A stretch of DNA of 64,000 nucleotides, taken from NCBI RefSeq assembly GCF_003627955.1, contig NZ_RBWS01000026.1, positions 1 through 64,000 on the forward strand. The letters run 5' to 3'. Below are positions 8,659 through 17,546 of the stretch, piece by piece. The translations under genes were made by a program, and so were the position numbers. This DNA comes from Sphingobacterium puteale. GTDB lineage: Bacteria > Bacteroidota > Bacteroidia > Sphingobacteriales > Sphingobacteriaceae. The notes beneath the pieces are model-generated. The model did not search any database and was not told the DNA's origin. It saw only the letters and a list, made by a program, of their open reading frames with translations. The first letter of the stretch is position 1. Each line of letters begins with the position of its first letter.

Positions 8659-9807
8659 ATGGATACAGACAAAATTTATGGTTTTAATTTTCCGACACCG
8701 ATTCGTTTTGGTGCAGGAGCGATCAATGAATTACCGGATTACCTATTGCGCAATGGTCTTAACCGCCCTTTATTGGTAACGGATCCAACTATTGCCGAAC
8801 TTCCTTTTTTTAAGGAAATCCAGCGTAAATTGACGGGCAGAGGAATAGACGTGATTGTGTTTCATGATTTGCACAAAAATCCGGTTAAATCCGATGTGCT
8901 GCAAGGTGGAGATGTCTATCGGGGGAACAATAGGGATTCCATCATCGGTGTTGGAGGTGGAGCCGCACTTGATGTTGCGCGGGCAATAGCACTGCGTGCA
9001 CATCATCATCGTGATCTCTTTGACTATGACGATCTTATCGGTGGAGATATTTATGTAACCAATGAGATTCCACATCTGATCACTGTACCCACTACAGCAG
9101 GCACTGGAAGTGAAGTCGGTCGTAGCGCTATTATTTCCGAAGACGAAACCAAAAAGAAACGTATTTTGTTCAGCCCTAGGTTGATGGCGAAAATAGTCTT
9201 TGCGGATCCGCTCCTCACGATGGATCTTCCGGCATTCGTCACAGCAGCTACAGGAATGGATGCGCTCACACACAATATGGAAGCTTATTTAGCAAAAGGA
9301 TATCATCCGATGTGTGATGGTATAGCGTTAGAGGGAATGGCGATGGTGGCAACAGCTATTGAAAAGGCAACCAAGGAATCTGATTTACAGTCTCGTTCGA
9401 AGATGCTTTTGGCCTCACTCATGGGGGCAGTGGCTTTTCAAAAGGGGCTGGGTATTGTCCATAGTCTGGCACATCCTCTTTCCTCGTTGTTAGACACTCA
9501 TCATGGACTTGCGAATGCCATTAATCTACCCTACGGTATGCAATTTAACTATGCGGGATTCGAAGATCGTTTTGATAAAATGGCAGTAGCGCTCGGTATT
9601 GGCAATAACGCTGGCGATAAAGTCGTAGACTATTTATTTGCACTGAATACGCGCCTGGATTTACCTACCCATTTATCATCCATCGGTGTGCAAAAGCAAC
9701 ATCTTGCACCATTGTCGGAACTTGCATACGCGGATTTCTGTCATCCTTCAAATCCGAAGCCGGTGACGACGGAAGATTTCCTTGCTATTTATGAAACAGC
9801 ATTCTAA
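8659..9807 (+). CDS. Iron-containing alcohol dehydrogenase
   Basis: From the ATG at 8659, 7 bases after the ligase stop, the protein has 382 residues. It is a group III (iron) alcohol dehydrogenase with NAD-binding GVGGGAALDVARA, PTTAGTGSE, and the four metal ligands Asp201 and His205 (GMDALTH), His268 (VHSLAHP) and His282 (THHGLANA), numbered by comparison with FucO. In this operon it would oxidise the hydroxyl of the gamma-glutamylated amino alcohol to an aldehyde. That substrate is inferred from context; the family as a whole acts on many alcohols. A TTG start 21 bases upstream inside the ligase gene is less likely. Confidence 0.9.
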   Translation: MDTDKIYGFNFPTPIRFGAGAINELPDYLLRNGLNRPLLVTDPTIAELPFFKEIQRKLTGRGIDVIVFHDLHKNPVKSDVLQGGDVYRGNNRDSIIGVGGGAALDVARAIALRAHHHRDLFDYDDLIGGDIYVTNEIPHLITVPTTAGTGSEVGRSAIISEDETKKKRILFSPRLMAKIVFADPLLTMDLPAFVTAATGMDALTHNMEAYLAKGYHPMCDGIALEGMAMVATAIEKATKESDLQSRSKMLLASLMGAVAFQKGLGIVHSLAHPLSSLLDTHHGLANAINLPYGMQFNYAGFEDRFDKMAVALGIGNNAGDKVVDYLFALNTRLDLPTHLSSIGVQKQHLAPLSELAYADFCHPSNPKPVTTEDFLAIYETAF

Positions 9808-9819
9808 TAAAAAAATAGT

Positions 9820-10569
9820 ATGATTAAAATAGGTATAAGCGCCTGCTTTTTTTATCCTGACAAGGAGCGTACAGTCTTTGGTCCTAAATCACTGAGCTAT
9901 ATGGAAAATGATATGGCCCGTTGGATAGGGAAAAAAGGCGTACTTCCGGTGCTGCTTCCCGATTTAGAGGGGGAGCTGTTGACGGATATTATTGATCAGA
10001 TGGATGGTATCATCCTCCAAGGGGGGAGCGATATTGCTCCGGAGCAATATGGTGAGGATCCTATAGGGAAATGGAGAGGAGACGCTTACCGAGATCAGTA
10101 TGAACTAAAGATATTGGATTATGCGATCAGGAAGGAGAAGCCCATATTGGGTATCTGCCGGGGATTCCAATTGATGAATGTTTATTTTGGAGGTTTACTT
10201 TATCAGGATATCCCTTCACAGATACCTGGTGCAGGAGTCCATCGGTCGGCAGAATTATACGATACGATTAATCATCCCATAAACTTTGTGTCTGGAACCT
10301 TGCTTGGGGATTTGTATGGGCATATCGCTAATCCTAAGGTAAACACCGTACATCATCAGGCGGTCAAACAGCTTGGACAAGATTTGGAAGTATACGCTCA
10401 TTCGGATGATGGTTTTATCGAGGCATTTGGATACACCAAAGCGGCTCCAGGTAAAGTGATGGGTGTACAGTGGCATCCGGAGTTTTCTGCTACGCAAGCC
10501 GGAGAACTGTTGGATGAAGAATTGATTTTTAATGTTTTTCTAGAACATGCAAAACAATATAGAAATTAG
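9820..10569 (+). CDS. Gamma-glutamyl hydrolase, peptidase C26 (PuuD-like)
   Basis: A 249-residue class I glutamine amidotransferase-fold hydrolase. The nucleophile is Cys113 in GICRGFQLMN; His219 and Glu221 in GVQWHPEF complete the triad; LQGGSDIAPE near 67-75 forms the oxyanion region. PuuD, the model member, cleaves the gamma-glutamyl bond of gamma-glutamyl-GABA. Here it would release glutamate and the oxidised product (glycine if the substrate is ethanolamine). It starts 12 bases after the dehydrogenase, and its last 23 bases overlap the aldehyde dehydrogenase start. Confidence 0.9.
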   Translation: MIKIGISACFFYPDKERTVFGPKSLSYMENDMARWIGKKGVLPVLLPDLEGELLTDIIDQMDGIILQGGSDIAPEQYGEDPIGKWRGDAYRDQYELKILDYAIRKEKPILGICRGFQLMNVYFGGLLYQDIPSQIPGAGVHRSAELYDTINHPINFVSGTLLGDLYGHIANPKVNTVHHQAVKQLGQDLEVYAHSDDGFIEAFGYTKAAPGKVMGVQWHPEFSATQAGELLDEELIFNVFLEHAKQYRN

Positions 10570-11923
10570 AAACCCCGCTACGGGGGAGGTAGATGCTGTG
10601 ATCCCTGTTATCACAGCATCCGAATTAGATACAGCGGTCGCTCTTTTAAAAAAAGGACAACTTTCTTGGGCAAAAGTGCCATTACAACAACGTTTAGATC
10701 GCATAATTGCGTTTGGACAGTTAATTCTGGCCAATAAACAAGAACTTGCCGAAATCCTTACTAAGGAAACGGGAAAACCTATTACCCAGTCGCTAAACGA
10801 AATTGTAGGGGCGCAGAACCGTATCGAACATCTTCGGACAAATGCGAGCAAATGGCTTTCTGAGGAACTTATTACAACAACTGGGGCAACCCACGAAAAG
10901 ATTGTGTATGAACCACTGGGGCTGATTGCCAATATTTCCGCATGGAATTTCCCTTATAATGTTGGGTTTAATGTATTTCTGTATGCACTTGTAGCTGGCA
11001 ATGCCGTGCTTTATAAGCCATCGGAGTTTGCTACTGGTACAGGTATACAGTTTGAGAAATATCTGTATCAAGCGGGTATTCCCCAAGATGTATTCAAATG
11101 TGTTGTCGGAGATGCCGAGATTGGCCAGCAATTATTGGAGCTACCTCTGGATGGCTATTTTTTTACAGGGTCATATAAGACTGGTCTCCATATTGCGACC
11201 ACAGTAGCGCATAAATTAGTTCCCGTCCAATTGGAACTAGGCGGGAAGGATCCGCTTTATGTTGCTGATGATATCGTAGATATTAAGAAAGCCGCCATTT
11301 CAGCAGCAGAAGGTGCATTTTACAACAATGGACAAAGTTGTTGTGCTGTGGAGCGTATTTATGTATCGGACAAAATATACGATCAGTTTGTTGAAGCTTT
11401 TGTCGAGGAAGTAGCCTCTTATAAGATTGGTGATCCGATGATGCCGGATGTATTTATCGGACCGCTAACCAGAGCCGCTCAACTCACTGTGCTTGATGCT
11501 CAAGTAAAAGATGCGCTTGTAAAGGGAGCAACCTTGCGCCTGGGGGGGCATACACTGGAAGATACAGGTTATTATTATGCGCCTACAGTATTTGAGCATT
11601 GCAATCACGACATGGAATTGATGAAGGAGGAGAGTTTCGGCCCGTTGATCGGCATCCAAAAGGTGACTTCAGATGATGAGGCGATCCATCTAATGCAGGA
11701 TACCACATATGGCCTGACTGCAGCCGTATTTTCAGCTGATCAGGATAGGGCAATGGCAATACTGGAAAAAATGAACACCGGAACAGTGTATTGGAATTGC
11801 TGTGATCGGGTAAGTCCCAACGTCCCTTGGTCTGGACGGAAAAACTCAGGGCTGGGATCAACCCTGTCTGCGCAAGGAATCCGCGCTTTTGTTCAGCCCA
11901 AAGCATACCATCTGCGACCATAG
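10547..11923 (+). CDS. NAD(P)-dependent aldehyde dehydrogenase (succinate-semialdehyde type)
   Basis: A 458-residue ALDH that oxidises an aldehyde to an acid. The active-site Glu230 lies in QLELGGKDP and the nucleophile Cys265 in NNGQSCC; the SAWNFPYN, KPSEFA and FTGSYKTG motifs are present. It begins 23 bases inside the hydrolase gene and ends the operon at a strong hairpin. In context it would convert the gamma-glutamyl aldehyde made by the iron dehydrogenase into a gamma-glutamyl amino acid, the likely substrate of the C26 hydrolase. It resembles the short ALDH group that lacks the longest N-terminal arm. Confidence 0.9.
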   Translation: MQNNIEIRNPATGEVDAVIPVITASELDTAVALLKKGQLSWAKVPLQQRLDRIIAFGQLILANKQELAEILTKETGKPITQSLNEIVGAQNRIEHLRTNASKWLSEELITTTGATHEKIVYEPLGLIANISAWNFPYNVGFNVFLYALVAGNAVLYKPSEFATGTGIQFEKYLYQAGIPQDVFKCVVGDAEIGQQLLELPLDGYFFTGSYKTGLHIATTVAHKLVPVQLELGGKDPLYVADDIVDIKKAAISAAEGAFYNNGQSCCAVERIYVSDKIYDQFVEAFVEEVASYKIGDPMMPDVFIGPLTRAAQLTVLDAQVKDALVKGATLRLGGHTLEDTGYYYAPTVFEHCNHDMELMKEESFGPLIGIQKVTSDDEAIHLMQDTTYGLTAAVFSADQDRAMAILEKMNTGTVYWNCCDRVSPNVPWSGRKNSGLGSTLSAQGIRAFVQPKAYHLRP

Positions 11924-12011
11924 ATTTTTTGTCTAAAGATCGTTTGTAGGGAATTGATTCCCTAATTTCAAGGTTTTAAGCCGTTTTTTGAAAAAACGTC
12001 TGTTTATTTCC

Positions 12012-12060
12012 GTAAGGTTTAATATAGTAGTCCATGACATCGTATTAAACCTTACTTTTT
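12012..12060 (+). terminator. Terminator of the permease/ligase operon
   Basis: Perfect 13-bp stem (12012-12024 with 12043-12055), 18-base loop, then five T on the plus strand. The right arm contains the stop codon of the convergent metallophosphoesterase gene. Confidence 0.8.
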
Positions 12061-13307
12061 AAATGGAATATCGTGATCTCAGGTAATATTCCCACTCGAC
12101 TGGGGTAATCCAGGTAGCCGAAACCTACATTCACATAAAGTGATTGATGTTTTTCCTGATACAGACCGGCCCATTCACGATAGGCATATTTAATTGGGCT
12201 CCATTGATAATCTGGATTGCTAAAGCCGAATTGACCACCATGTGTGTGTCCACTAAAGGTGACATCGATCATCGGATATTTTGGTAATACCTCAGCCCTC
12301 CAATGTGACGGGTCATGTGAAAGGAGGAAGGTGATAGGTGAAGAAGGATCAACCTTGGACATGGCCAGATCGAGATCGCCATAATTGTGCGGGTTGTTCA
12401 CCCCCCAGTTCTCTACACCTACAAGCGTGATTTTTTCATTATTTACGACAATCTCCTTCGACTCGTTTAATAGCAGCTGCCAGCCAAGTTTGCGATGGAT
12501 ATCTTTTACATTGCTCAGGTTCTGCTGTTTGGTCAACTTACGCTCATGGTTGAAATGGAACCTATTAAAATGATATTCCCCATAGTCGTGATTTCCCAAA
12601 ATAGAAAATACACCCAAGGGAGCCGTTAGTTTACCAAATATGGAGAGGTAGTCATCCATCTCATCGGCAAAGTCATTCACCAGATCTCCTGTGAAGAAAA
12701 TGATATCTGGCTTTTGTGAAAGCAATAGGCTTATACCCTTTTTTACGGCATTTAAATTATAAAGACTGCCCGCGTGTATGTCAGAAATCTGAGCGATGAT
12801 CTTGCCCTCGAAAGACTTTGGAAGATCGGGTAAAATCAAATTGACCTGTTTGATTTGGTAATCATAGAGATTGGATATAAAACCACGGGTTAAAGCGACT
12901 AAAGGGATACTACTCAACAAAAGACCACTTTTGATAATGAAATCAGATCTTCCTATGGTCTTATTATTTGCATCTGGTATTGTATTATTGTTTGTAAGTC
13001 GTCTGCCTATATTTCTAAAAAATGCCGAAAGTATATCCACGCTGATGGAGAAAAGAAGGACTGCCTTTGCAAGCAATAATGAAATGGGGAAGAACATGAA
13101 ACAAGCTGCGATAAAATTGTTCCACTCGAAAAATAAGTTCAGGAACATGCAGGCATAAGAGAAAATACTCAATAACCACCAGATTACATTTGCGGTTAAT
13201 GGTTGTGATTTCCATACTGCCAGTCTGCATAACCTTAAATATATCAAAATATCAAAAAGAAGAAATATAAAGATGATTTTTAAGAAACTGTATAACTGTG
13301 GGATCAT
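12045..13307 (-). CDS. Membrane-anchored metallophosphoesterase (YkuE/YaeI-like)
   Basis: From the ATG at 13307 the protein has 420 residues. The first 120 or so contain about four membrane helices. The catalytic domain then shows all calcineurin-like motifs in order: ISDIHAGS, TGDLVND, LGNHDYG, LLSHDPS and FSGHTHGGQFG. These bind two metal ions. Relatives such as YaeI and YkuE are phosphodiesterases, some acting on lipids at the membrane surface. It is convergent with the operon to its left. A palindrome at 13335-13350 sits 28 bases upstream. A TTG start at 13349 would span that palindrome and is unlikely. Confidence 0.9.
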   Translation of the reverse strand: MIPQLYSFLKIIFIFLLFDILIYLRLCRLAVWKSQPLTANVIWWLLSIFSYACMFLNLFFEWNNFIAACFMFFPISLLLAKAVLLFSISVDILSAFFRNIGRRLTNNNTIPDANNKTIGRSDFIIKSGLLLSSIPLVALTRGFISNLYDYQIKQVNLILPDLPKSFEGKIIAQISDIHAGSLYNLNAVKKGISLLLSQKPDIIFFTGDLVNDFADEMDDYLSIFGKLTAPLGVFSILGNHDYGEYHFNRFHFNHERKLTKQQNLSNVKDIHRKLGWQLLLNESKEIVVNNEKITLVGVENWGVNNPHNYGDLDLAMSKVDPSSPITFLLSHDPSHWRAEVLPKYPMIDVTFSGHTHGGQFGFSNPDYQWSPIKYAYREWAGLYQEKHQSLYVNVGFGYLDYPSRVGILPEITIFHLKSKV

Positions 13308-13334
13308 ATAAAAGCTTGTTTGTCTGAACCAAAT

Positions 13335-13350
13335 CTTGCCATAGGGCAAG
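13335..13350. promoter_or_regulatory. Palindromic operator candidate, copy 1
   Basis: CTTGCCATAGGGCAAG, a 16-bp palindrome with one mismatch, shared with sites at 14497-14512 and 40407-40422. Its centre is 61 bases before the VOC start at 13403 and 35 bases before the metallophosphoesterase start at 13307, so it could serve either gene. The regulator is not recognised; a MerR-type protein binding in a promoter spacer is one possibility. Confidence 0.55.
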
Positions 13351-13402
13351 CGTCTTGACTAAATAATTTATTTATCTTGTATTCTTGTTAAAAATAGTAA
13401 AT

Positions 13403-13771
13403 ATGAACACAAAATTTGAAGCTGGGATTAATATTGCCATAAAAATTCCCAAAAATAAATATGAAAAGACGGTAGCTTTTTACAGGGATATTCTGAAATT
13501 GGATGTCGAGGAGAAGCCGATCGATAATCCAACAGTCTCCAGGACACATGAGGTGAAGTTTGGGCACAATATTATTTGGCTGGATTGTGTGGATAACTAC
13601 ACCCATTCCGAAACTTGGTTGCAGCTAACTGTTCCGAATGTTGCTGAAGCGACCGATTATCTATTGTCAAGTGGGGTGGAAACCTGTGACGAAATTGAGG
13701 AACTTCCGGAAAATATGCATTGGATTACCGACCCTGCTGGTACCGTGTTCAATGTGCAGCAAAAGCGATAA
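13403..13771 (+). CDS. VOC family (glyoxalase/bleomycin-resistance-like) protein
   Basis: From the ATG at 13403, 122 residues with the vicinal oxygen chelate pattern: IAIKIPKNKYEKTVAFYRDIL in the first module and HWITDPAGTVFNVQQ in the last. Members bind a metal in a paired beta-alpha-beta3 fold and act as isomerases, dioxygenases or drug-binding proteins; the function here is not predictable. The gene lies behind the palindrome at 13335-13350. A second, decayed VOC gene behind a copy of the same palindrome is at 40472. Confidence 0.85.
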   Translation: MNTKFEAGINIAIKIPKNKYEKTVAFYRDILKLDVEEKPIDNPTVSRTHEVKFGHNIIWLDCVDNYTHSETWLQLTVPNVAEATDYLLSSGVETCDEIEELPENMHWITDPAGTVFNVQQKR

Positions 13772-13805
13772 AATGCTGATTTCAGGCTATGTTGTTAGCA
13801 TCAGT

Positions 13806-14447
13806 TTATTCTTGCTGTTCAGCAATAGCACTGTTTCCCATCAGATGAAAGTGTGATAATATAACAATAGGGACTATGATTGTTGGAAGCAAGACATAAG
13901 GAAACTGTAGTACAGCAATATTAGGTTGATCAAATGCCATTGACTGTAAAGGTAATGGCGATGATAATATACCAATGACCACGACAATCAGCAGTGAACA
14001 GATGCCCAAAATATTCCAGGCTTTGAAAAATACAGATGTTAGTATTTTTGGATTGAAGCTACTAAAGATTAAAAATAGAACGGCAGTAATGCCGAAAAAT
14101 AGATCATAGTTCCAACCCAAAAATGTCATTTCTATAGGCAGCATTTTATGCTTAAAAAGTTGAAAAATAATGAATTCAATCGGGAGTCTGATGATATGGA
14201 TACCAAGCAGATAATAAGCGTTCAAGCTTAAATTTTTTGATAATCTATAGTAACTTATACTCAGTAAGAGCGCGCTCACCAAGACAAGTACAAAAGTAGG
14301 TGGGAAAATCAGAAAAATATTAAGGGATGATACCGCTGAGAGTGCAAATGCCCATATCACAATAGGAATCACCACCATTTTATTGGGGGAAGCGAGTCCA
14401 AATAAAATGAGGCATGCTAAAGTGGATACGGAAAAAACAACAGGCAT
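13806..14447 (-). CDS. Uncharacterised integral membrane protein
   Basis: A 213-residue protein with about six or seven hydrophobic segments covering nearly the whole length and short charged loops. I do not recognise the family. It is convergent with the VOC gene (34 bases between stops). The 18-bp palindrome at 14496-14513 is centred 57 bases before its ATG, the same geometry as at both VOC genes, so it probably belongs to the same small regulon. Confidence 0.7.
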   Translation of the reverse strand: MPVVFSVSTLACLILFGLASPNKMVVIPIVIWAFALSAVSSLNIFLIFPPTFVLVLVSALLLSISYYRLSKNLSLNAYYLLGIHIIRLPIEFIIFQLFKHKMLPIEMTFLGWNYDLFFGITAVLFLIFSSFNPKILTSVFFKAWNILGICSLLIVVVIGILSSPLPLQSMAFDQPNIAVLQFPYVLLPTIIVPIVILSHFHLMGNSAIAEQQE

Positions 14448-14495
14448 AGAAATGCAGATTTATGATATAAAACTACAAGAAATTCACTTTGAAAT

Positions 14496-14513
14496 ACTTG
14501 CCCTAGGGCAAGT
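14496..14513. promoter_or_regulatory. Palindromic operator candidate, copy 2 (perfect)
   Basis: ACTTGCCCTAGGGCAAGT is a perfect 18-bp palindrome centred about 57 bases ahead of the minus-strand membrane-protein start at 14447. It matches the sites at 13335 and 40407. Confidence 0.65.
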
Positions 14514-14578
14514 AATTTGACTCTCAGAAAAATTATCCTATAGTTTTGCTAACCTATGCTGTTGGTCGAATTTTAAAT

Positions 14579-15112
14579 TTAATCAGTTGAGCTCAACCTT
14601 TTTTCTTTCAGCCATTTTGATAGGTGGTTGGCGACTTCAATATTATTCAGGTCAGAAAAGGGGAAGTGTGTATTTCCATGAATACCGGCCTCGGGAAGAT
14701 GGACGACAGTGGCGTCACCCCCATGTTTATTGATTGTTGCCGCCCATATTCTGGCCATTTCTAATCCCGAACGCCAGTGATCCATATTCCTTACTTTGGT
14801 GGGCTGTTTGGCAATATTATCTCCGTAATAAATCACGATAGGAATTTTGGTGAGTTTTTCGAAATCTGCGAATGGAATTTCAACAGCTTTGAGCTCACCA
14901 AAAAGTCCTGTGGATTGGATTGGTTGTGGCAGTTCGCCTTTCGGAAACATGAAGCTGCTATACGGTTCAAAGGCGGCAACCGCTTTAACTCCGCTGTTTT
15001 TAATTGCCGTAGACCATCCCAGGCCGCCCCCCTGTGAGTGCGCTACCAATATACTAACACGATCGACACAATTAACCCGTTTCTTCTGAGTGAATGCTTC
15101 CCCTTCAGGATA
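14579..15112 (-). pseudogene. Alpha/beta hydrolase (esterase), 5'-truncated
   Basis: The open frame starts directly ahead of the nucleophile elbow (VAHSQGGG), so the N-terminal half of the fold is missing. The rest is well preserved: VKAVAAFEPYSSFMFPKG, KLTKIPIVIYYGDNI with a likely acidic residue, and a late AGIHGNTHFPFSDLNN that would carry the catalytic His. Upstream in frame there is a TAA at 15113-15115 and no start. Intact relatives have roughly twice this length. The fragment cannot form an active hydrolase. Confidence 0.75.
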
Positions 15113-15596
15113 TTACCTAAAGTTTAACACATTCTTTTCTTCAGGATCTTATTGAAATTATATATTTTTCTAAATTGCGAAATACGCTAGTATATAAAGT
15201 TATATGAATTACTGAAATAAATACCATTATTACTGTTTATAGGAAGGTAACAAAATGATCAAAGACAAGTTCCGCAAGCGATAAACCACACAAAAATCGG
15301 ATACCTTGCTATTTTCTGGATAGGAGATGAGCTGATAAAGCTATGCTATTGTTAATAAACCTTTGGGATTGATGGGATATCAGTTATTATTTGTATCTTT
15401 AGGAATAAGGTTTGTTATTCATATAACCCATTCGACAAACCAAACATGATAAAAGCTTCTCGTTTTATCTTTAAATTTCTCCAATTATATCATCGTGAAA
15501 TTTTCTGTTTAGAACCAACCACACTCAAGTTTAATCCCCACAATTCATGTACCCATGGTTATGGGAAACACCCTCACAATGTAAATATTATAAGTC
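15113..15596. other. Non-coding stretch beyond the hydrolase remnant
   Basis: Almost 500 AT-rich bases in which I see no gene. It probably includes what remains of the DNA lost from the 5' end of the esterase gene. A TATCTTTA sequence near 15390 resembles a -7 box, but no reading frame follows it closely. Confidence 0.4.
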
Positions 15597-15719
15597 ATGA
15601 GTAAAGATCAAAAAAAGGAAAAAAGTACGAAAGAGAAAACACAGTCGTCATATCAAAAAGAAAAAGACTCGATTTCAAAAGATCTAACAGATAATGTCTT
15701 TCGTAAAAAAAAGAAATAA
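15597..15719 (+). CDS. Small, highly charged 40-residue protein
   Basis: ATG to TAA gives 40 residues, very rich in Lys, Ser, Asp and Glu, beginning MSKDQKKEKS and ending in FRKKKK. It would be disordered and basic. No other frame is open across it, and the composition is protein-like rather than random. Similar short Lys-rich proteins occur in Sphingobacteriaceae as far as I recall. Function unknown. Confidence 0.45.
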   Translation: MSKDQKKEKSTKEKTQSSYQKEKDSISKDLTDNVFRKKKK

Positions 15720-15767
15720 GCAATTGTAGAAGTTAGCTTAATTTAATAATGGTAGATTATTAATTTG

Positions 15768-15817
15768 GAGCGAGTATAAAGACTGGAGTATTAGACCACG
15801 CTTTTGCTCGCTCTTTT
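15768..15817 (+). terminator. Weak terminator after the small ORF
   Basis: GAGCGAG (15768-15774) pairs with CTCGCTC (15807-15813), followed by TTTT. The loop is long (32 bases), so support is modest. Confidence 0.35.
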
Positions 15818-15927
15818 AGTATAAAATTTAAAACAACTCTTATTTGTTAAAAAACTCCTTTCATAAGATTGAGCTTGTTTTGTTTCCGCTCATTGAAAGT
15901 AAATTGACTAGACATGTTGACGAATTG

Positions 15928-16983
15928 CTAAAGTCTATAGGTGAATGCATTGATATTCATTCCTGCACCTACAGAGGCAAATAAGATGATATCATTTTTA
16001 TTGAATGAATGTCCTTCAATTTTTCCCTGCCTAATTAAATCATAGAGTGTTGGAATAGTTGCAACACTGCTGTTCCCAAATTTATGAATAGACATCGGCA
16101 TGATATCCTCTGGCGGCTGCATATGATATAATCCATAGAATCGCGAAATAATAGCCTCATCCATTTTCTCATTGGCCTGATGAATTAATATCTTTTTTAT
16201 GGCATTAATATCGAGATTAGCTTTCTCTATGCAGACTTGCATGGCTAAAGGAACCTTACTCAGGGCGAATTCATATATCTTTCGTCCCTTCATCTTAATG
16301 TAACGGGTGCCTTCTTCATGTTGGCTGTTAAAGGAGCCTCCAAAATAAAGATAGTCGGCCTCATCAAATGCATAAGTTGCACTTTCAAAAGATAGTAATC
16401 CTGCCTCCTCTGTTGTCGCTTCTAAGATAACTGCGCCAGCACCATCAGCATAGATCATTGAATCACGATCGTATGGATCTACGACACGGGAAAGAGTCTC
16501 GGTACCGATAACCATACAGCGTTTAGCCATGCCTGATTTGATAAACGCATTAGCTTGTATCACGCCTTCATTCCAGCCCGGACAGCCGAATAAAAGATCA
16601 TAGGCGATACAATGTGGATTTCGTATACGTAATTTTTTCTTGACTCGTGTTGCCAGACTGGGAACAGTATCCGATTGAACTTTTCCATAGGGTACGTCGC
16701 CATAGTTATGTGCGACGATAATATAATCAAGTGTCTCTTGATCAATGTCAGCGTTAACGATTGCCCGCTCTGCGGCAATAGACGCTAGATCAGAAGCCAC
16801 CTGATCATTATTTGCATAACGACGTTCCTCAATGCCAGTAATATCTTTAAACTTACCGATAATGGATTCAGGGTATTTGATAGGCTCACCAGCCTCGTCC
16901 AAAAAAATACGATCTTCAAAATTCGCGTTATTGATTTTATTGTCTGGAAGATAGCTGCCTGACCCAATAATTTTTATATTCAT
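15928..16983 (-). CDS. 3-oxoacyl-ACP synthase III family protein (KASIII-like)
   Basis: From the ATG at 16983 the protein has 351 residues. It carries the complete KASIII triad: Cys134 in LFGCPGWNEG, His268 in ILIHQANEK and Asn304 in HKFGNSSVAT, plus a C-terminal GAGMN. KASIII enzymes condense an acyl-CoA with malonyl-ACP to start fatty acid or polyketide synthesis. There is no fatty-acid cluster nearby, so this is likely a secondary paralogue rather than the housekeeping FabH. A strong ribosome binding site (GGAGGG, 7 bases before the ATG) is unusual for this phylum and fixes the start. Confidence 0.9.
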   Translation of the reverse strand: MNIKIIGSGSYLPDNKINNANFEDRIFLDEAGEPIKYPESIIGKFKDITGIEERRYANNDQVASDLASIAAERAIVNADIDQETLDYIIVAHNYGDVPYGKVQSDTVPSLATRVKKKLRIRNPHCIAYDLLFGCPGWNEGVIQANAFIKSGMAKRCMVIGTETLSRVVDPYDRDSMIYADGAGAVILEATTEEAGLLSFESATYAFDEADYLYFGGSFNSQHEEGTRYIKMKGRKIYEFALSKVPLAMQVCIEKANLDINAIKKILIHQANEKMDEAIISRFYGLYHMQPPEDIMPMSIHKFGNSSVATIPTLYDLIRQGKIEGHSFNKNDIILFASVGAGMNINAFTYRL

Positions 16984-17004
16984 TAATTTCCCTCCGTTTC
17001 TCAA

Positions 17005-17229
17005 TTATTGAGTTGGTTTCTGTATTGTTCTTTGTGGAAAGCAGCAATTGGTTACGATGCCCAGTGATTTATAAATTTCAATGTAGACATTTTCTTGACT
17101 GAGCCTTCTTTTGCTTAATTTACCAAAATTATTTAAGATATCGTTATACAAGTTAAATAAAAGGGGACTTGCCCATTGTTTTCGGAATATATGCTGGAAA
17201 TGCATACCAAATTCATAATGAGGAACCAC
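17005..17229 (-). other. Short open frame upstream of the KASIII gene, possible gene remnant
   Basis: A 74-codon frame (GTG start) ending 21 bases before the KASIII start. The composition (HYEFGMHFQHIFRKQW, LFNLYNDILNNFGKL) looks coding, but I do not recognise a family and no promoter is evident. It could be the end of a decayed gene once in the KASIII operon. Confidence 0.25.
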
Positions 17230-17546
17230 GCATTTCGAGATCTTTGGGCCTCAGATAAACACGGTAAGCTGCCTGTCATCGTGATTTCGGGAAGTAGCAT
17301 CTTACATAAATTTACTCAATCGGGGCGGATATCAATCGTGTTATGGCAGCTATCGATCTGTACAAAATAGTTTTTATTTTATTTGCAGATTTACGCTAGG
17401 TGAACCTCTGATTTTTGTAGGTACTACCATGTAATTTAGCTGAAAATGAGTTATATAAAAAGCGTTGTTCGTGATCAAAAAAATGGGTGATCAAAAAAAA
17501 TCAAGTCAAACAATAAGATCTGTATTGTACTAAGAGATATCACGCG
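17230..17546. other. Intergenic stretch, nothing recognised
   Basis: AT-rich sequence with a tandem pair of GTGATCAAAAAAA-like segments near 17470-17500. No gene, hairpin or known site was seen. Confidence 0.3.

Noticed and set aside
14517..14548. TTG...TAGTTTTG promoter-like pair on the plus strand
   Set aside because: Fits the consensus but no plus-strand gene follows; probably chance.
15928..16983. Naming this gene fabH
   Set aside because: KASIII triad is present, but there is no fatty-acid cluster and paralogues are common, so the symbol is not justified.
17176..17370. 64-codon plus-strand frame near 17.2 kb
   Set aside because: Partly antisense to the frame upstream of the KASIII gene; no start context or family.
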